Source: Streptomyces microflavus
GTDB lineage: Bacteria; Actinomycetota; Actinomycetes; Streptomycetales; Streptomycetaceae
Assembly: GCF_014650075.1 (NCBI RefSeq)
Contig: NZ_BMUG01000015.1
Location: forward strand, 92,128-156,127
Direction: 5' to 3'
DNA length: 64,000 bases
The translations under genes were made by a program, and so were the position numbers. Below are positions 52,258 through 60,619 of this stretch, piece after piece. The notes beneath the pieces were generated by a model. That model was not told where the DNA came from. It did no database searches and was given only the letters and a program-made list of their open reading frames with translations. Position 1 is the stretch's first letter; every line of letters begins with the position of its first letter.

Positions 52258-53243
52258 AGCTCGCCCTCCGGCCTGGCCAGGTGGGCGCCCAGCGCGGCGA
52301 GGTCGCGTTCGGCATGGTGCTGGCGGATGTACACGCTGAGGTCGGCCACGGTACGGGCGTGCGCGGCGTCGTGGCACAGCGGGCCGGCGCCGGTCGCCCT
52401 GCCCACGTGGTCCAGAACGTCCCGGCAGACGGACTCGACGAACGCGCGTACTCGCATGGCCCGCAGTCGGGCCCCGCCCCGCTCGTCGTAGGGGTCCGCG
52501 TCGATCTCGTCGGCCGCCTGCTCCAGGAGTGCCGCGGCCGCGTACAGCTGGACGTCCACCGCCCCCAGGTGAGCATCCGTGTGCGGCTCGGCCCGCCCAG
52601 CAGCCGCCTCGCGCAGTACCCGGGAGGCAGCCACCGCGCCGCCGTACCAGCATGCGGCGACCCCGATGCCACCGTGCCAGAAGCCGGGGCGCCGCACATA
52701 TGCCTCGGGTCCGCCGATCAGGTGGGCCGGCACGTCGGAGAACTGCACGCCGGGGGTATCGCTGCCCGCCATGCCGACAGCCTGCCAGGTACCTTCCAAC
52801 GGCCGGCAGCCGATTTCACCCACGCGTACCGCAAAGAGCCGCCGCACCTCTCCCTCCCGGGCGGTGACCAGCGCGTGGGTGCAGCTGTGCGCACCCGAGC
52901 AGTACTGCTTCAGCCCGTTCAGCATCCAGACCGAGCCGTCCCGGACAGCGGTGAGACCTTCGCCCGGAGGCTCGGCTGCCCATACGCCCCACCGCTCCCC
53001 CGGCGGCGGCGAGGGTTCGCCCAGCTCCGCGCGGATGGCCACGGCGTCGACATGCCCCTCGACCAGGCGCGCGGTGCACAGTCCCGCTTCGGCGACCGAG
53101 CTCAGAGCCGCGAACCGCTCAGCGGTACGCCCGGAACCCGGCAGCGGAAACGCCAGCTCTCCGGCCCCGATACGCCGGACGGTGTCAGCGAACCCTTCTG
53201 CGGCCGCCGCCGCACCGCCGGTCAGAGTGGAATCTACGGGCAT
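52254..53243 (-). CDS. Acyl-CoA dehydrogenase-like flavoprotein
   Basis: The protein has 329 residues from ATG 53243, with GAAGGAG upstream. It has a shortened acyl-CoA dehydrogenase fold: VWMLNGLKQYCSGAHSCTHA in the middle domain, WQAVGMAGSDTPGVQFSDVP and the C-terminal helical domain with CHDAAHARTVADLSVYIRQH. The family's active-site Glu is not obvious, so it may be a non-canonical member. It is first in the operon with PIG-L, NodS-like and GT2 genes, so it may modify an acyl chain of the product or an amine. Confidence 0.85.
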   Translation of the reverse strand: MPVDSTLTGGAAAAAEGFADTVRRIGAGELAFPLPGSGRTAERFAALSSVAEAGLCTARLVEGHVDAVAIRAELGEPSPPPGERWGVWAAEPPGEGLTAVRDGSVWMLNGLKQYCSGAHSCTHALVTAREGEVRRLFAVRVGEIGCRPLEGTWQAVGMAGSDTPGVQFSDVPAHLIGGPEAYVRRPGFWHGGIGVAACWYGGAVAASRVLREAAAGRAEPHTDAHLGAVDVQLYAAAALLEQAADEIDADPYDERGGARLRAMRVRAFVESVCRDVLDHVGRATGAGPLCHDAAHARTVADLSVYIRQHHAERDLAALGAHLARPEGEL

Positions 53244-53487
53244 GGTTCGGACTCCTTCGGGACGGACGAACAGGTCTGACAGAGCAGGAAGCCCTTCATG
53301 GCGGTTGAAGAGCGGACCGCCGAGCTCCTCAGCGTTGACGGCCCTCTTCTGTGCCCCTCTCACCAGGAACGAAACACTTCACGGCACAGAGCGCGAGGGG
53401 AGACACCGCCCGGAGACTGCTGGTGCGGCGTGAAGTGAGACACGTGACCGCGCCCGCCGCTGCAGAGCCCTGGTCACCTCGCCTGCC

Positions 53488-54010
53488 CTACGGCTCTGGC
53501 TCCCCACCGACCTTCCGGACAGGCCCCAAGGCTGCAGGGTCCTGCTTCCAGTCCTGGCCGAGGAGGCCGAGCACCTCATCCAGGAACTCGCCCAGCAGCC
53601 AGGCCGAGGAGCACAGGACCCCCTCGCGGACGAAGCCGTTGCGCTCGGCGGAGCGCAGCATCGCCGTGTTGTCCGCGAGCGTCTCGGTCTGCAGCCGGTG
53701 CAGGTTACGCAAGGCGAACCCGTAGTGGCCCAGGGTCGCGACGACGTCAGTTCCGTAGCCCTTGCCGCGAGCGGCGGGCAGCAGCGAGAGGCCTACGTGC
53801 CCCGAGCGGCTGTGGGTGTCGATGCCCCACAGCGTCGCGGTGCCGATCAGTGCGCCGCCGGCCAGCTCCACCACGGAGAACGCGACACGCCCCCTCCTCG
53901 TCGTCCACGGCCAAGGGCGAGCTCTTCGCGTCCCTGGTGAGCCGGTAGTGGTCGAAGGCCGGTCTCCGGGCCAAGCTCCATCGCCTGGCCCTCGACGGAA
54001 TCAGTTCCCG
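53488..54010 (-). pseudogene. GNAT-family acetyltransferase broken by a G-run frameshift
   Basis: The C-terminal frame carries VELAGGALIGTATLWGIDTH, the acetyl-CoA loop LLPAARGKGYGTDVVATLGH and a full tail. The N-terminal part (AFDHYRLTRDAKSSPLAVDD, EEG) is in another frame. The joint falls in a GGGGG run near 53895; four Gs restore EEGRVAFSVVELAGG. Either the gene is newly inactivated or the run was miscounted during sequencing. N-terminal residues upstream of 54010 are unclear. Confidence 0.6.
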
Positions 54011-54941
54011 AGGCAAGGGGCCCGAATCCTGCCCAGGCATGAGCGTGATGGCGTACGACCGGTCTGTAAGCCGAACCGGCGGAATAGGTGAGACGCGGCA
54101 ACGAGGGCACCGAGCCGATCGCCGCCCCATGGGGTGGTCAGAGAGCGGCCGGCACCCTGGATGAAAGCGGTTGCGGACTGTGGGGGCACATGCCGGCCGC
54201 GGTCATTGTCGGGACGCACATCCGGCGCAGGAGATCACGTGTGGCGCGCAGCCTCAGAGTGCTGCGCCAGCTCACGCCGGGGTGACGGGAACGTAGATGG
54301 GACAGCGCGCGGCTCCCCAGGCCGGTGTTGCGGAAACGCTCCTACTGTCCATGACTTTTCCGTGAAGGCGATTCAGAGCGCGGAACCCACTGGTCGGCGG
54401 CGGGGCGACTTTGAGGCGATTGCACGGGTGCTCGCACGTCCACCCCGGCTACGAGCACGACGACCGCACGGCCACGTTCTTCAGATGTGAGTGGGCACGT
54501 GAGGTCCACGACGACCGCGAGTGCCGACGGGAGGAGGCGGCTCCGCCGAGCGTTGAGCACAGGGTGGGCATGAGCCCGGCTCAATGGCTGCTTCCGCGTC
54601 TCGAACGTGTCGAATGCGAGGATGCCGGCCAGCGCCCCAAGCGTGTATGCCGTACTTCACCGTCATTCCCCAGACCCCTCATGACCACTGGTGTGGTGTG
54701 AGTTGACGGGATGCTGCAGCGGGGAGATCGCCCCGCTCTGTCGGTCGAACCAGCACGGTACGGCGAGGCGGAGGCGGGAGAGTGCCGGTCGCGATCACCG
54801 GCGAAGGCTGCCCGTCGCCTATCGGGCGTATGAGCCAAGGGTGACGGCACCCCCGTTTGTCCTCTCAGGGTTCTTCCGTGCCGTCAGAATCGCGAGAGGC
54901 AGCGCCCCGGTGGGGCGTGTGTATGAGTGAATGGGGCGGGC
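54011..54941. other. Intergenic region of about 0.9 kb, no gene supported
   Basis: Small open frames occur without recognisable motifs, including MPAAVIVGTHIRRRRSRVAR at 54191, which resembles the start of an XRE regulator but stops after 31 residues. No RNA gene or terminator is evident. Confidence 0.35.
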
Positions 54942-55811
54942 GTGACCGAGCGCGACAGGGTCGGCCTTGACGCTCCGGGCGAGGTGGGGCCGAGTGTGAC
55001 GGACCACGGCGTGCACCACACACGCGAGGTGGTTGCGGACCGGCCGGGTGATCGACAGTCCGCCGACGAGCAGCGGCGAGACGGCCGGCCGGCGCGTGCC
55101 GTGCCACGGCACGTGGCCTGCGTGATGGACGGCAACGGTCGCTGGGCACAGCTCCGTTCGCTTCCCCGAACAGCGGGCCATCGGGCTGCGGAGGCCACCG
55201 TCATCGATGTCATCGAGGCGGCCCGGGCTTCCGGCGTGGAGTGGCTCAGCCTGTACGCCTTCTCCACCGAGAACTGGAACCGTCCTGGTTCCGAGGTCGC
55301 CTATCTGATGCGCCTGGTCCGCCGGGTTGTGCGCAAGCACGCCCCGTTGCTGCTGGCCCGTGGCATCCGCTGCCGCTTCCTCGGGGTCGCCGACCCGCGT
55401 ATCCCCCGCGAACTGGCCCAAGACTTTGACGACCTGGCGACGCTGACCGCCGACAACAGGGGGATGACGCTGACCCTCGCCTTCGACCACGGCGGGCGCC
55501 GGGACATCGTCGAGGCCGCCAGGTCGCTGATCCGCAGCAAAACGCCCGCTGATGAGGTGACCGAGCGGCTCTTCGCGGACCACCTCCCGTTCCCCGACAC
55601 CCCTGACGTGGACCTCGTCATCCGCACCTCCGGCGAGCAGCGGATCTCCAACTTCATGCTCTGGCAGGTCGCCTACGCCGAGTGGGTCTTCCCCGAAGCG
55701 CTCTGGCCTGACTTCCGGGCCCCGGACTTCCTCGCCTGCCTGCATACCTACCGGCGGCGTGACCGCCGTTTCGGCGGCGTACCACCCCAGACGAACGGAG
55801 CTCTGTCATGA
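54942..55811 (+). CDS. Cis-prenyltransferase (undecaprenyl-diphosphate-synthase family)
   Basis: The protein has 289 residues from GTG 54942 with GGGGCGGG upstream; a GTG at 54927 is an alternative. After a variable, charged N-terminus of about 55 residues comes the family core: ACVMDGNGRWAQ (catalytic Asp), GVEWLSLYAFSTENWNRP, then TLAFDHGGRRDIVEAARSL, DLVIRTSGEQRISNFMLWQV and EWVFPEALWPDF. All signature residues are present. A housekeeping copy should exist elsewhere. Coupling with an oxygenase suggests a specialised polyprenyl or short cis-prenyl product. Confidence 0.9.
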   Translation: MTERDRVGLDAPGEVGPSVTDHGVHHTREVVADRPGDRQSADEQRRDGRPARAVPRHVACVMDGNGRWAQLRSLPRTAGHRAAEATVIDVIEAARASGVEWLSLYAFSTENWNRPGSEVAYLMRLVRRVVRKHAPLLLARGIRCRFLGVADPRIPRELAQDFDDLATLTADNRGMTLTLAFDHGGRRDIVEAARSLIRSKTPADEVTERLFADHLPFPDTPDVDLVIRTSGEQRISNFMLWQVAYAEWVFPEALWPDFRAPDFLACLHTYRRRDRRFGGVPPQTNGALS

Positions 55812-57277
55812 CGACTGGAACCACGGGAACAGCTGACGCGACACCCTTGTTCGGGCCGGAATCGCAGTTCCGCGCGTTCTTCGACGACCCGCGCTGGGCG
55901 CTGGCCATGATCCGCGCCACCGTGCTGGAGGCTGCCCACCCGCAGATCGGAGCTGCCCTCGCAGACAACTCCACTTTCGTCACCCATCCCTGGCGCAGGC
56001 TACGGAACACCTTCCTCAGCATGAGGCGCATGTTCGACGCCGACCCGGCGGTACGCGAACGGGAAGCCTGCCGGCTCAACAGACTGCACGCCCGCATGAG
56101 TGGCTCCGACTCCCGCGGCCGCGCCTACGACGCGATGGATCGCGCGGCCCGCGCCTGGGTGGTCGCCACCCTCTTCGAGAGCGCCGTCACCATGTGCAGG
56201 CTCAGCGGCCAGCCGCTCGGCCAGGACACGATGGAACGGATGTACGCCGAGTACCGTGCGTTCCTCGCCGCGCTCGAAGGCGACGCCGGGGCTCTGCCGG
56301 AGGACATCAACGATTTCTGGCGGTACTTCGACCGGGTCGTCGGGGACGAGTTGGAAAACACCGAGGCAGCCCGGGTCATCCTCTACCGGCTCTTCGACCA
56401 CCTGCCCGCCCCGGCACTGCTCGACGGCATGCCCACGCTGTGGGCGGCCGGCCGGGCTCTCATCGGTCCCCTCCTCGGCGCGATCACCGTCGCCTCACTC
56501 CCTGAGCCCTACCGTCGCAAGGCGGGCCTGCCCGAGATGCCCGGTGCTGCGACTCTCATGCAGGGCGCCTACCTCACAGCCGGGTTCACCCGTTTCCTGC
56601 CCGAGGGCTGGATCAATGCCGAAACCATCATCGAGACCCTCTCCCTCTCACCCGACAGCGACGATCCACGCGCCCGGACCATGACCGCACTGCGCGCCCG
56701 CATGAAGCGGGGGGCGGCCCTGATCCGCCTCCTCACACCACTGAGCGGTGACTCAGACCCGGACTCGGTCCCAGCCACCCCACCGTCCACGGGAGAGGGG
56801 CGGCGCTCGGCGGAGGAGTTCTTCCGCCAGGTGTTGGACCAGACCGGCGACGGCCACCTCGACTGGCCTGACCTCGCCGCCATGGCACGCGAACTGGCCA
56901 CCCGCCTCGACCTGGACGAACCTGAGGAGACCCGGCTTTACGACGCCTTCGCCGCTTGGTGGCGTGAGCTCCAGGCCGCCCTCGATACGGACGGCGACGG
57001 CCGCGTCAGCGCCGACGAGTACGCCACAGCCGTTCCCTCCCTCGCCGGGCCGGCGCTGATCCGCGTCGCAGAGGTGCTCTTCGACGCCACCGACAAGGAC
57101 GGCAGCGGCACCATCGACGCCGACGAGTACCGAACCCTCTTTCGCACCGCCTTCCACCGCGACCTTGCCACCACCAACGACACCTTCGGCCGCAGCGCCT
57201 TCGTAGGCGACTTCCTTTCCTTCATGTCGGGCCGCCGCACGAACACTCCGTATGACCCCCTCCTCGCCGATGCCTGA
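55808..57277 (+). CDS. DUF2236/MpaB-family oxygenase with C-terminal EF-hands
   Basis: The protein has 489 residues, and its ATG at 55808 overlaps the prenyltransferase stop by four bases. The N-terminal 300 residues match the MpaB/latex-clearing-protein (DUF2236) haem-oxygenase family: DPRWALAMIRATVLEAAHPQ, FVTHPWRRLRNTFLSM, RAARAWVVATLFESAVTMC. The C-terminus has two canonical EF-hands (DTDGDGRVSADEY, DKDGSGTIDADEY) and a less certain one (DQTGDGHLDWPDL). Calcium sensing attached to a DUF2236 oxygenase is unusual. The coupled prenyltransferase makes a cis-polyprenyl chain a plausible substrate, by analogy with rubber oxygenase. Confidence 0.85.
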   Translation: MTTGTTGTADATPLFGPESQFRAFFDDPRWALAMIRATVLEAAHPQIGAALADNSTFVTHPWRRLRNTFLSMRRMFDADPAVREREACRLNRLHARMSGSDSRGRAYDAMDRAARAWVVATLFESAVTMCRLSGQPLGQDTMERMYAEYRAFLAALEGDAGALPEDINDFWRYFDRVVGDELENTEAARVILYRLFDHLPAPALLDGMPTLWAAGRALIGPLLGAITVASLPEPYRRKAGLPEMPGAATLMQGAYLTAGFTRFLPEGWINAETIIETLSLSPDSDDPRARTMTALRARMKRGAALIRLLTPLSGDSDPDSVPATPPSTGEGRRSAEEFFRQVLDQTGDGHLDWPDLAAMARELATRLDLDEPEETRLYDAFAAWWRELQAALDTDGDGRVSADEYATAVPSLAGPALIRVAEVLFDATDKDGSGTIDADEYRTLFRTAFHRDLATTNDTFGRSAFVGDFLSFMSGRRTNTPYDPLLADA

Positions 57278-57497
57278 AGAAGTCATGCAGGCTTGTTCTC
57301 GCAGCAGCGGCGGTTGCGACAGCAGTGAGGTTGCAGGGACTGCCCAGCCCTACGTGAGGCAGCGGGCTGTCCGCTCGGCGGTGAAGCGGCCTTGCTGCCC
57401 ATGCAGCGCCGATACCGACTGGATTGCGCGTTTGCTGCGAAGCCTGGTTGCCACCGTCAAAATCGCAAGGTCTCGCGTGGTGGTGCTCATGCCGCGG

Positions 57498-57947
57498 TCA
57501 GATCGCGCGCTCGGCGGCGGCCTTGATGCGTTCGCCGAAGTCAGGGGCATCTTTGCGTGCCGCACCACCGGCCAGGGGGAGCAGCAATTTACCGATGCCG
57601 TGACCGTCGAGGACATTGAAGAGGCGCACACGGGTGCCCCCTTCGGGGGTCGGCGCGAGGTCGTAGCCGCCCTCTCGTACAGTGATCGAGTTCTGGGAGT
57701 CCTCCCGCCAGCGAATGCGTGTGGGGGTGGTCAACTCCGTTATTGCGAAATCCCGTTCGGACTGCATTCCAGCATCCTTGACGGTGCTGTGGAAAACGGT
57801 TCCCAGCTTCGTTACTCCGTCGGGGCTCTTTTCGATCTTGAGCACGCGAGGGCTGAAGTCGGGGTCGTTCCGTCCGTCCGCCAGGTAAGTGAATACAGCT
57901 TCGATGGGGCGGTCGATGATCACAGTGGCCTCGAATTGAGTACTCAT
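57498..57947 (-). CDS. SRPBCC-family protein
   Basis: The 149-residue protein starts at ATG 57947 with GGGAGAGG upstream. Bet v1-like pattern: EATVIIDRPIEAVFTYLADG, DFSPRVLKIEKSPDGVTKLG, and a C-terminal KLLLPLAGGAARKDAPDFGE helix. It binds an unknown hydrophobic ligand or acts as a cyclase/dehydratase. It is a single gene, convergent with the oxygenase. Confidence 0.85.
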   Translation of the reverse strand: MSTQFEATVIIDRPIEAVFTYLADGRNDPDFSPRVLKIEKSPDGVTKLGTVFHSTVKDAGMQSERDFAITELTTPTRIRWREDSQNSITVREGGYDLAPTPEGGTRVRLFNVLDGHGIGKLLLPLAGGAARKDAPDFGERIKAAAERAI

Positions 57948-58485
57948 ACGCCTCTCCCGGAGAGGGCGGCCCCCACAGGACCGCAGCAGTGGGTTGCGCC
58001 GGCAGCACACCTGAGGGGATGCACAGTCCGCGTTCGGTAAAGCTGCAGGCGACCGTCGGTCGCCATCTCCAGGATATCGTTGATGCCTTCGATCGGCAGG
58101 AATGGACAGAGCGGATAAGTCTCACCAGCAGCCTTGGAGCCGGGCCCGGACCTTGCCGCGAGTCCACCGCCCTGGACGGCAGGCTCGTATAGAGAAGCCT
58201 TCGAGAGCGGGCTCCTGCGGAAGGGTGAATCCACAGTCGGGCAACCGTGCTTTGCACACGCGATATTCAGCTACTTCCGGTGACGAATAGTATCGGCCGG
58301 AGGCATGCCCGCAGGGCCGTGGAGTACATGTGCCGCACATTGAACCTGGGTGTAATGTCTCATTTATCCGTACCGGCTGTGCATCACCCACCGGACGACG
58401 AGAGGGGTCTCCGCCCCTCGGGCACTCGGCTGGCCGGTGATCACCGAACTCACCTTTCACATCCGCCATCCGAAGGGGTTCCGCC
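57948..58485. other. Intergenic region between SRPBCC gene and hydrolase
   Basis: No supported gene. The last bases hold the leader of the hydrolase (GAAGGGG before its ATG). Confidence 0.4.
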
Positions 58486-59316
58486 ATGGGCAAGGTCACC
58501 ACGAGCGACGGCACCAGCATTTTCTACAAGGACTGGGGTCCGCGCGACGGGCAGCCGATCGTGTTCCACCACGGTTGGCCGCTCAGCGCCGATGACTGGG
58601 ACAATCAGATGCTGTTCTTCCTCGCGAAGGGCTACCGCGTCATCGCTCATGACCGCCGAGGTCACGGGCGGTCCTCCCAGAGCCAGAGCGGTCACGAGAT
58701 GGACACCTATGCAGCGGACGTAGCCGAGGTCACCGACGCTCTCGATCTGCGGGGAGCCGTTCACATCGGCCACTCGACCGGCGGTGGCGAGGTGGCTCGG
58801 TACGTGGCGCGCGCGAAGCCCGGACGGGTGGCCAAGGCGGTCCTGGTCGGCGCGGTACCACCGATCATGGTGCAGACGCCGTCCAACCCCGGCGGCCTGC
58901 CCATCGAGGTGTTCGACGGATTCCGAGCTTCTCTGGTCGCGAACCGGGCACAGTTCTACATCGATGTTCCCTCCGGGCCGTTCTACGGGTTCAACCGACC
59001 CGGCGCCGAGGTGTCCAAGGGAGTGGTCGACAACTGGTGGCGGCAGGGTATGCAGGGTGCCGCCAACGCCCACTACGAGTGCATCAAGGCATTCTCAGAG
59101 ACGGACTTCACCGAGGACCTCAGGGCGATCGACGTCCCGGTTCTGGTGGCCCACGGCACCGATGACCAGATCGTCCCCTACGACGACTCGGCGCCGCTGT
59201 CGGTCGCACTGCTCAAGAATGGCCGCCTCAAAAGCTACGACGGTTTTCCTCATGGCATGCTGACGACGCATCCGGAGGTGCTCAACCCCGACCTGCTGGC
59301 ATTCATCCAGGAGTAG
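58486..59316 (+). CDS. Alpha/beta hydrolase, cofactor-free chloroperoxidase type
   Basis: The 276-residue protein has the catalytic triad of cofactor-free bacterial haloperoxidases/esterases: Ser in VHIGHSTGGGEVARYVA, Asp in LVAHGTDDQIVPYDDSAPLS, His in YDGFPHGMLTTHPE. FHHGWPLSADDWDNQMLFFL is the oxyanion-hole region. Length and the W-x-W-W RQGMQG cap segment agree with Streptomyces non-haem chloroperoxidases, which perhydrolyse carboxylic acids. Terminated by a hairpin at 59343. Confidence 0.92.
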   Translation: MGKVTTSDGTSIFYKDWGPRDGQPIVFHHGWPLSADDWDNQMLFFLAKGYRVIAHDRRGHGRSSQSQSGHEMDTYAADVAEVTDALDLRGAVHIGHSTGGGEVARYVARAKPGRVAKAVLVGAVPPIMVQTPSNPGGLPIEVFDGFRASLVANRAQFYIDVPSGPFYGFNRPGAEVSKGVVDNWWRQGMQGAANAHYECIKAFSETDFTEDLRAIDVPVLVAHGTDDQIVPYDDSAPLSVALLKNGRLKSYDGFPHGMLTTHPEVLNPDLLAFIQE

Positions 59317-59342
59317 GCAGCTCACCCCTCGGCCTTCGGTAC

Positions 59343-59372
59343 TACGGCACACCGAAACTCCGGTGCGCCGTA
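59343..59372 (+). terminator. Stem-loop terminator after the hydrolase
   Basis: TACGGCACACCG and CGGTGCGCCGTA pair over 12 bp with one mismatch, loop AAACTC, 26 bases past the stop. Confidence 0.75.
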
Positions 59373-59398
59373 CCGGACATGCGAGGTGGATGTTCCGC

Positions 59399-59608
59399 TC
59401 AGCCTCGCGGCAGGTCTCCGGCGGCCTTGTCCAGATACTGGAGTTCGGTGGAGTCGATGCCCGAGATCTCGGCGACCTCCTCGACCGGCTCCCCCTCGCG
59501 GACCGCGGCCACGGCTTCGAGCTCAACATCGGCACGTGCCGCGTCAGCGGCTGCCTCGGCAGTGCGCTGACGCTGGGCAGCCAACTCAACAGAGGAAATC
59601 GTATCCAT
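59399..59608 (-). CDS. Small acidic helical protein, unknown
   Basis: The 69-residue protein starts at ATG 59608 with AAGG upstream. It is almost entirely helical with acidic repeats (RTAEAAADAARADVELEAVA, EGEPVEEVAEISGIDSTELQ). The EVAEISGIDSTELQ segment looks like a helix-turn-helix recognition unit. Upstream bases 59609-59640 include an AT-rich patch (GGAAATATAA) and a CACACGTGTG palindrome that could be its promoter/operator. No family is recognised. Confidence 0.5.
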   Translation of the reverse strand: MDTISSVELAAQRQRTAEAAADAARADVELEAVAAVREGEPVEEVAEISGIDSTELQYLDKAAGDLPRG

Positions 59609-59699
59609 GCGCCTTATATTTCCACACGTGTGAGCTGGTCATGAACAGCTAGGAGCATGAGATGGGTTGCCCGGAGGGAGGCGCAGCCGGCCACCGTGC

Positions 59700-59905
59700 A
59701 GGCGGCAACGTGATCCGCACCCTGCAGCTGCTGCGCTTCCTCTCCGATACGCCGCTGCGCCGACGGATCGTGCGGCGGCAGGTCGGTCCAGAAGACCTGG
59801 CGCACATCTCGCCGTACCTGACCGAACACATCAACCGGTTCGGCGAGTTCAGCACCCACAAACTCGGTATCCATCCCGCGGCGTACGGCCCGAAAGCGGA
59901 TCTCG
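59700..59905 (+). pseudogene. Tn3-family transposase relic
   Basis: The frame joins two separated blocks of the Tn3 TnpA C-terminus: GNVIRTLQLLRFLSDTPLRR, then GPEDLAHISPYLTEHINRFG and EFSTHKLGIHPAAYGPKADL. The roughly 70 residues that normally lie between them (containing TAATNKVE) are deleted. No inverted repeats were found. It is a dead remnant. Confidence 0.7.
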
Positions 59906-60019
59906 CCGGCGAACCGGCGCCGACCGGGCCCGCCCGCCCTGGCCCGATGCCGCCCTCCTTCCGACGCCGCAATCGACGACCCGGCACTACCGGAGTTGCT
60001 GGCTGAGCCGGCGGCGGCG

Positions 60020-60140
60020 CAAGCGGACGAGATGGACGCCGACCCCGTCAACCGGGAACTGTCCATCGCGCGCAAGGCGATCGGCTGGTGGCACCGCCAA
60101 GGCTGGATCGAATGCGACCCCACGATCGGCATGGACCGGC
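60020..60140 (+). pseudogene. Fragment of a tyrosine site-specific recombinase/integrase
   Basis: The frame encodes DPVNRELSIARKAIGWWHRQ followed by GWIECDPTIGMDRRR, which matches the core-binding domain of actinobacterial integrases. The catalytic domain is absent. It abuts the Tn3 relic, so the two mark a decayed integrative region. Confidence 0.6.
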
Positions 60141-60619
60141 GCCGCACGGGCCGACGAGGTGCCGTTGCGTCAAGTGCCATGACACACGACGCCCCGAGGA
60201 CGACACCTCGCCCCCGATGCTGCCTGCCCGGTCCCGCCATGCCTCCGTCTGCTCCCTGGAGCGGTACGCCCGCCCGGCATCGGCTCGGCCGCCCCGCATG
60301 TGGCTGAACGCGACTCCGCTCCACGCCGCCGCACGTAAATCCGGGCGGATCAGGGCTTCAAGATCATCCCGTGACCCCTTGAACGTGTGACAGCTCCTGC
60401 GGGCAAGGTTCTCTGCTTCCTGCCGACACCCGGGGCTGTCGCAGAACCCCCGAGTCTGTCAGCAGAATCCCCGGGTCATCAGGGGGTAGACGGTCGCTGC
60501 TTGAACTCCGGTGACGCATGACCACGAACCTCCCGTTGCAATCCGTTTCAGCGGATGGCTCGGAGTCCGTAGAGCCGGAACGCACAGTGTTCATACACCC
60601 CGACATACAAAGGTGACGC
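60141..60619. other. Leader region of the cardiolipin-synthase-like gene
   Basis: No gene supported. A GAAT-N15-GGGTAG SigB-like box (60465-60489) lies 130 bases before the downstream ATG. This is weak evidence for stress control. Confidence 0.35.
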
